NCBI GenBank assembly: GCA_947586295.1
Contig: CANPXQ010000062.1
Span: 1-5,946, forward strand
DNA from: an uncultured Bacilli bacterium
GTDB taxonomy: Bacteria > Bacillota_I > Bacilli_A > RF39 > UBA660
Direction of reading: 5' to 3'
Length of the DNA: 5,946 bases
Shown here: in pieces, positions 5,911-5,946 of the stretch
Numbering within the stretch: the first letter of the stretch is position 1
How the letters are laid out: each line of letters starts with the position of its first letter
The notes under the pieces: model-generated
The model's database searches: none
The model's input: the letters and a program-made list of their open reading frames with translations, nothing else
What the model was told of the DNA's origin: nothing
Made by a program: the position numbers and the translations under genes

Positions 5911-5917
5911 AACGATA

Positions 5918-5943
5918 GATTATTTTAACTTGTTAAAATAATC
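5918..5943. repeat. perfect 11-bp inverted repeat, possible terminator hairpin
   Basis: GATTATTTTAA (5918-5928) and TTAAAATAATC (5933-5943) form a perfect stem around a 4-nt loop (CTTG). Either strand would fold the same way. No T-tract follows on the minus strand, and the plus-strand continuation is outside the window. It may end transcription of the gene upstream of this operon. Confidence 0.6.
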
Positions 5944-5946
5944 ACG

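Overview
The window is a very AT-rich segment in which every gene lies on the minus strand. Strong AGGAGG/GAGG-type ribosome binding sites, sigma-A-like promoter boxes and a hairpin-plus-T-tract terminator point to a low-GC Bacillota/Mollicutes-like bacterium. All tryptophans in the reading frames are TGG and one gene ends in TGA, so the standard bacterial code is used. This argues against Mycoplasma/Spiroplasma and fits, for example, an uncultured gut member of Bacilli. The taxonomic call is an inference.

Layout, in the direction of transcription (right to left). The right edge (5787-5946) is an intergenic region with nested inverted repeats and a good sigma-A-type promoter (5817-5845). Four tightly packed genes follow: an unrecognised helical protein of 338 aa (5786-4770); a membrane-anchored McrB-like AAA+ ATPase of 501 aa (4770-3265) that overlaps the previous stop by 1 nt; a DUF2357/McrC-like protein of 361 aa without a recognisable nuclease domain (3252-2167); and a single-pass membrane protein with a long array of thrombospondin-type-3-like calcium-binding repeats (from 2156). 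The last gene is split by an apparent one-base deletion near 405-408. Its C-terminal beta-rich domain continues in another frame to 91, giving about 688 aa if repaired. A rho-independent terminator (63-92) closes the operon. At the left edge a (TA)n tract sits between -35-like and -10-like boxes that point out of the window.

How the genes may work together (inference). The AAA+ protein carries an N-terminal amphipathic helix and a membrane helix, so its motor would be tethered to the inner face of the membrane. The DUF2357 protein is the natural partner of such a motor, by analogy with McrB-McrC. The repeat protein would have a cytoplasmic N-terminal domain of about 95 aa, one membrane span, and a calcium- and disulfide-stiffened stalk carrying a terminal domain outside the cell. 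The set therefore looks like a nuclease-free, membrane-associated relative of McrBC coupled to a surface-exposed stalk. I do not recognise it as a named system. A role in envelope sensing, surface assembly or defence is open.
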